Assembly: GCF_002778325.1 (NCBI RefSeq)
Contig: NZ_NESI01000002.1
Coordinates: forward strand, 310,001 to 374,000
Source: Limnohabitans sp. B9-3
GTDB lineage: Bacteria; Pseudomonadota; Gammaproteobacteria; Burkholderiales; Burkholderiaceae_C
Length of the DNA: 64,000 bases
Direction: 5' to 3'
A program made the translations under genes and the position numbers. Positions 60,481 to 64,000 of this stretch are shown here, piece by piece. How positions within the stretch are numbered: the first letter of the stretch is position 1; each line of letters begins with the position of its first letter. The notes under the pieces were generated by a model. It was given only the letters and a program-made list of their open reading frames with translations, was not told where the DNA came from and did no database searches.

Positions 60481-60897
60481 ATGGCCATGCAGGCTGAGCG
60501 CTACTTGCTTGACACCAATATTTGCATTTACATCGCCAAAGGGCAGCCGCTGGCTGTGCGACGTCGCTTTGAGGCACACACCGTTCAAGAGCTGGTTATG
60601 TCAGCGATTACCGTGGGTGAGCTGCGGTTTGGCGCAGAAAAAAGTCAGGCACGCGAGCGTGCACTCGCTACCATTGCGCAATTGGTTCAAATGATTCAAC
60701 CCTGTGCCTTACCTATGGCGGCTGCAGAGCACTATGGCCGTGTACGTGCCACCTTACAGCAGCAGGGATTGCCCATTGGCAACAATGACTTGTGGTTAGC
60801 CGCTCATGCGCTGGCCGAAGGTTGGACGCTGGTGACCAACAACACGCGAGAATTCTCCCGCGTACCGGGCCTGCGCGTTGAAAACTGGGTGGATTGA
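60481..60897 (+). CDS. vapC: VapC-type PIN-domain ribonuclease toxin
   Basis: 138 residues. PIN acidic residues D11 (YLLDTNICIY), E47 (VGELRFG) and D103 (GNNDLWLAAHAL), with the closing VTNNTREFSRVPGL. RNase toxin cleaving RNA when released from VapB. The RecQ gene starts 4 bp after its stop, an uncommon partner. Confidence 0.92.
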   Translation: MAMQAERYLLDTNICIYIAKGQPLAVRRRFEAHTVQELVMSAITVGELRFGAEKSQARERALATIAQLVQMIQPCALPMAAAEHYGRVRATLQQQGLPIGNNDLWLAAHALAEGWTLVTNNTREFSRVPGLRVENWVD

Positions 60898-60901
60898 GCG
60901 G

Positions 60902-63079
60902 ATGCACACCCACCCCCGCGAATTCGCCGAACAGCACATGCACACCATCTTGGCCCGTCTGGCCGGGCCTAGTGCAGTGCCCCGTGCAGACCAAGTCGAC
61001 GCTGTGCACGCGGTGTTGCAACCCGCCTCGCGGGTGCTGGTGGTGCAGGCCACGGGCTGGGGCAAGTCGGCGGTGTATTGGGCGGCCACGCATGCCATTC
61101 GCAGCACGGGCGCTGGGCCCACGCTGGTGGTGTCGCCGCTGCTGGCGCTGATGCGTGACCAAGTGAGCGCGGCCGAGCGGGCGGGGTTGAAGGCGGCGAC
61201 GGTCAACTCGACCAACATCGACGACTGGGACGATGTGTTTCAGCGGCTGGACGCTGACGCCATCGACGTGTTGCTGGTCTCGCCTGAGCGTTTGGGCAAC
61301 CCGCGTTTTGCGGCGCGGCTGGGCGCTTTGCTGGCTAGGGTGGGGCTGATCGTGATCGACGAGGCGCATTGCATTAGCGACTGGGGTTTTGACTTTCGGC
61401 CGGACTACCAGCGGCTGGCGCGGGCGCTGTTGTCCACGCCCACGGCCAGTGTGTTGGCCACGACCGCGACAGCCAACGAGCGGGTGACGCAAGACATTGG
61501 CGCGCAGTTGAGTGGTGACCGTGCGACCATCCATGGCGGCAACACAGTCACCTTTCGCGGCACGTTGGCGCGTACCTCGCTCACGTTGTCGGTGGTGCCA
61601 GATTTGTCGCCTTTGCAGCGCTACGCGTGGATGGCCGATGCGCTGGAGCAGTTGCCGGGCTCCGGCATTATTTATGTGTTGACGGTGGCCGAGGCCGAGC
61701 GATTGACTGCGTTTTTGCGCAGTTGCGGCCACGCGGTGGATGCTTACACCGGGCAGAGCGACGCTGACACCCGCCTGAAAGTGGAAGACCGGTTGCGCCA
61801 CAACCAGGTCAAGGCGGTGGTGGCCACGTCGGCGCTGGGCATGGGCTACGACAAACCCGACTTGGGTTTTTGCGTGCATGTGGGCTCGCCCTCAACACCA
61901 GTGGCTTACTACCAGCAGGTGGGACGCGCGGGCAGGGCGGTGGCACATGCCGAAGGTGTGTTGCTGCCGTCGGACGCCGACGAACGCATTTGGGATTACT
62001 TCGCCACGGCATCGATTCCGGACCCTCAAACGGCGGCTAAGGTGTTGCACAGTTTGGGCGATATGGGTGGGGTTGGTCGCAGCCTGATCGAGCTGGAAGC
62101 CGACACTGGTGTGCGCCGTGGTCGGTTGGAAGCGCTGCTCAAAATTCTGGCCGTCGAAGGTGTGGTGAGCAAAGACGGCTCGGCCTGGCATGCCACGGGT
62201 GTGCCTTATGAGCACGACACCGCCAAATGGACGGCGCTGGCCCAAGTGCGCCAGCAAGAGGCGGGCATCATGCGCCAGTACGCACATGGCCAGGGTTGCT
62301 TGATGGCGTATTTGCAGACCGCGCTGGACGACCCGTCGCCCGCGCCTTGTGGGCGCTGTTCGGTATGCACGGGGCATTTGCCGTTCCCGGGGCTCACGCC
62401 CTCACAAGACAAGCTGATCGCGGCGCGTGACTTCTTGCGCGGTGTGGACGTGGACATTGAGCCGCGCAAACGCTGGCCCAGTGGTGTCGGGCGCAAGGGC
62501 AACATCCAAGGTTTTGCGGCTGGCCGTGCTGTTGCGTTTGCCGACGACCCGGGTTGGGTGGCGGAGTTACAGGTTTTAAAAACGCAGGCTTTGAAAATGC
62601 AGGCATGGAGAGCACAGTCTCACAAGATGGCTGATACGTCGCACCATGCCGAGTTGGGCGAGATCTCGCCGGCTTTGTTGGAAGGTGCCGTGGCTACCTT
62701 GGGCCGTTGGGCCAAGAACTGGCCCGCTCGCCCTGTGTGTGTGGTGCCTTTGCCCGCGCCTGATATGGCCTTGAACCGAAACTTGGCCTCGCACATTGCG
62801 CGGCGTGGCAAGTTGCCCCTGCACGATGTGTTGCGCTGGACGGGTGGTCCCGCGCCGGATGATGTAGCCTCCACGCCCGTGGTGGCGCATTTAGAGGCGG
62901 CCATACAGTGGGGGACTCAGGCAGATGGGCACGATGATGCCCAAACCTTGCCATCAGGGCCGGTGCTGCTGGTCACCAGCCATATACGCACCCGCTGGGC
63001 CGCGACGGTGGCGGCCGCGCTGTTGCGGGAGCATGGCGCTTCGCAAGTGCTTTTGCTCGCCTTGCACTTGCAGCCTTAA
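60902..63079 (+). CDS. RecQ-family ATP-dependent DNA helicase with C-terminal PRTase-like region
   Basis: 725 residues from ATG 60902. Helicase motifs: motif I ATGWGKSAVY (Trp where RecQ has Gly), motif II VIDEAHCISDWG, DFRPDY, motif V/VI ATSALGMGYDKPD and QQVGRAGRA. A zinc-binding set follows: CLMAYLQ then CGRCSVC. After about residue 560 the end resembles a phosphoribosyltransferase-like domain (VPLPAPDMALNRNLASHI, GPVLLVTSHIRTRWAATVAAALLREHG), as in some actinobacterial RecQ proteins. No HRDC domain seen. Unwinds DNA 3'-5'. Confidence 0.85.
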   Translation: MHTHPREFAEQHMHTILARLAGPSAVPRADQVDAVHAVLQPASRVLVVQATGWGKSAVYWAATHAIRSTGAGPTLVVSPLLALMRDQVSAAERAGLKAATVNSTNIDDWDDVFQRLDADAIDVLLVSPERLGNPRFAARLGALLARVGLIVIDEAHCISDWGFDFRPDYQRLARALLSTPTASVLATTATANERVTQDIGAQLSGDRATIHGGNTVTFRGTLARTSLTLSVVPDLSPLQRYAWMADALEQLPGSGIIYVLTVAEAERLTAFLRSCGHAVDAYTGQSDADTRLKVEDRLRHNQVKAVVATSALGMGYDKPDLGFCVHVGSPSTPVAYYQQVGRAGRAVAHAEGVLLPSDADERIWDYFATASIPDPQTAAKVLHSLGDMGGVGRSLIELEADTGVRRGRLEALLKILAVEGVVSKDGSAWHATGVPYEHDTAKWTALAQVRQQEAGIMRQYAHGQGCLMAYLQTALDDPSPAPCGRCSVCTGHLPFPGLTPSQDKLIAARDFLRGVDVDIEPRKRWPSGVGRKGNIQGFAAGRAVAFADDPGWVAELQVLKTQALKMQAWRAQSHKMADTSHHAELGEISPALLEGAVATLGRWAKNWPARPVCVVPLPAPDMALNRNLASHIARRGKLPLHDVLRWTGGPAPDDVASTPVVAHLEAAIQWGTQADGHDDAQTLPSGPVLLVTSHIRTRWAATVAAALLREHGASQVLLLALHLQP

Positions 63080-63154
63080 GTGCTGTCAAGGCGGGCACAG
63101 CGGCCGCAAGGATGCAAGGTCAAAATGGGTCGCACAAAAAAAAGGAGACTCCCC

Positions 63155-64000
63155 ATGACCCGCGACACCAACCGTGTTTTGGCCCACACCGGCGCCCGTT
63201 ACCCCATTTTGCAAGCGCCGATGGGCTGGATTGCCCGCAGCACCTTGGCCTCCGCCGTGTCGCGCGCAGGGGGCTTGGGCATCATCGAAACCTCATCGGG
63301 CGAGACGGCCAATTGCCAACGCGAGATTCAAGCGATGGTGGACAGCGGCTTGCCGTTTGGCGTCAACCTGCCCATTCGGTTCTTGAAAGACGAGGCCATG
63401 CTGCGCTTTGTCTGCGAGTCGGGCGTGCGTTTTGTCACCACCTCGGCGGGCAGTCCGGCCAAGTTCATCGCCCCGCTCAAGGCGGCGGGCATTGTCGTGT
63501 ACCACGCGGTGCCCACGCTGGAGACGGCGCTCAAGTGCGTGGAGGCGGGGGTGGACGGTTTGGTGGTCGAGGGCTCCGAGGGCGGCGGGTTTAAAAACCC
63601 AGAAGAAGTCAGCACCTTGGTGTTGTTGCAAGCCATCCGTGAACAGGTGGATGTGCCTTTGATCGCGGCGGGCGGCATTGTCGATGGCCGAGGCATGGCG
63701 GCCGCGTTTGCGTTGGGGGCGGAGGCTATTCAAATGGGCACGCGTTTTGTGGCCAGTGCCGAGAGTCCGGTGCATGCGCATTACAAAGAGGCCATCGTGT
63801 CGGCCAGCACCACGGGCACTTGGATGCTCAACACCCGCTCCACGCCCTGCATCCGCGCGCTCAAAACACCGTTCACGCAAACCATCCATGAGGCCGGACT
63901 GATGGGGCCGGAAACCTTCAACGGCATTCAAGGCGTGTATTTCGGTGGCGACATGAACGCCGCACCGGCGCTGGCTGGGCAGTCGGCGGGCTTGATCGAC
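63155..64000 (+). CDS. Nitronate monooxygenase (2-nitropropane dioxygenase)-like protein, cut by right edge
   Basis: 282 residues visible from ATG 63155 (RBS AAAGGAGA); no stop before the edge. FMN TIM-barrel motifs: PILQAPMGWIA, GGLGIIETSS, LIAAGGIVDGRGMAAAFALGA, IQMGTRFVASAE. The usual class I motif EAGGH, with the catalytic His, is EGGGFKN here, so classical nitronate oxidation is doubtful; this subfamily may act on another substrate. Confidence 0.88.
   Translation, partial: MTRDTNRVLAHTGARYPILQAPMGWIARSTLASAVSRAGGLGIIETSSGETANCQREIQAMVDSGLPFGVNLPIRFLKDEAMLRFVCESGVRFVTTSAGSPAKFIAPLKAAGIVVYHAVPTLETALKCVEAGVDGLVVEGSEGGGFKNPEEVSTLVLLQAIREQVDVPLIAAGGIVDGRGMAAAFALGAEAIQMGTRFVASAESPVHAHYKEAIVSASTTGTWMLNTRSTPCIRALKTPFTQTIHEAGLMGPETFNGIQGVYFGGDMNAAPALAGQSAGLID

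Noticed and set aside
1..64000. CRISPR arrays, tRNA or rRNA genes, insertion sequences
   Set aside because: No regularly spaced repeats, tRNA-like cloverleaf, rRNA stretch or transposase frame was recognised by reading; small RNAs cannot be excluded.

Overview
The window looks like chromosome of a betaproteobacterium of the order Burkholderiales, probably Comamonadaceae. This is inferred from five Bug/TctC-type substrate-binding proteins, the GC-rich codon use of most genes, and the family mix (CaiB CoA-transferase, TauD/TfdA dioxygenases, DUF2844/DUF3443, CHASE3 hybrid kinase). No rRNA, tRNA, CRISPR array, integrase or transposase was seen.

Layout. 1-7.2 kb: a flavin monooxygenase (cut by the left edge) and SDR pair, a TauD-fold oxygenase-like protein, an MFS carrier, then a plus-strand operon Bug receptor - TauD dioxygenase - carboxymuconolactone-decarboxylase-like protein - SUMF1-like protein. 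7.2-15.5 kb: a strikingly AT-rich accessory block with an HExxH metalloprotease lipoprotein, a small exported protein, a DUF2844/DUF3443 pair (DUF3443 has two aspartic-protease-like D-[TS]-G motifs), a ModE-like HTH protein and a response regulator / hybrid kinase pair. 15.6-23.7 kb: a second catabolic run (carboxymuconolactone-decarboxylase-like, Bug receptor, MFS, maleylacetate-reductase-like, TfdA-like, FAH-family hydrolase, Bug receptor, FMN hydroxyacid dehydrogenase). It repeats the gene types of the first operon, so the AT-rich block sits between two related catabolic segments. 23.7-24.3 kb: a RNase D-like exonuclease.

24.6-32.8 kb: a complete Liv-type ABC importer (livG, F, K, H, M) continuing into an acyl-CoA dehydrogenase, an AMP-forming CoA ligase and a TetR repressor, with a palindromic operator candidate ahead of livG. 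Together these would import, CoA-activate and begin to oxidise a carboxylic acid. 33-39.7 kb (minus strand): an aromatic-ring FAD hydroxylase, then a GMC dehydrogenase with its Tat-exported small subunit, an RHH protein, two glyoxalase I-like proteins, a monohaem cytochrome c and a prolyl-4-hydroxylase-like oxygenase. 39.9 kb: YlqF-type GTPase. 40.9-47.5 kb: an IclR-centred divergent locus, with acyl-CoA dehydrogenase, Bug receptor and CaiB CoA-transferase on one side, and IclR, Bug receptor and a DUF1254/DUF1214 protein on the other. A composite palindrome lies in the shared promoter.

47.4-64 kb: mostly housekeeping and signalling genes. These are a DTW tRNA-modification protein, a Rieske oxygenase, REC-PAS and Crp/Fnr regulators, a CHASE3 multi-PAS hybrid kinase, an operon of GNAT, J-domain protein and three unrecognised acidic or soluble proteins, DusC, an unknown protein, a VapBC toxin-antitoxin pair, a RecQ-family helicase, and a nitronate-monooxygenase-like protein cut by the right edge.

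Most promising undescribed material: the AT-rich exported protease-like cluster (7.4-11.9 kb) and the J-domain-linked unknown operon (54.8-58.4 kb). All calls are from reading the sequence; no database search was possible.
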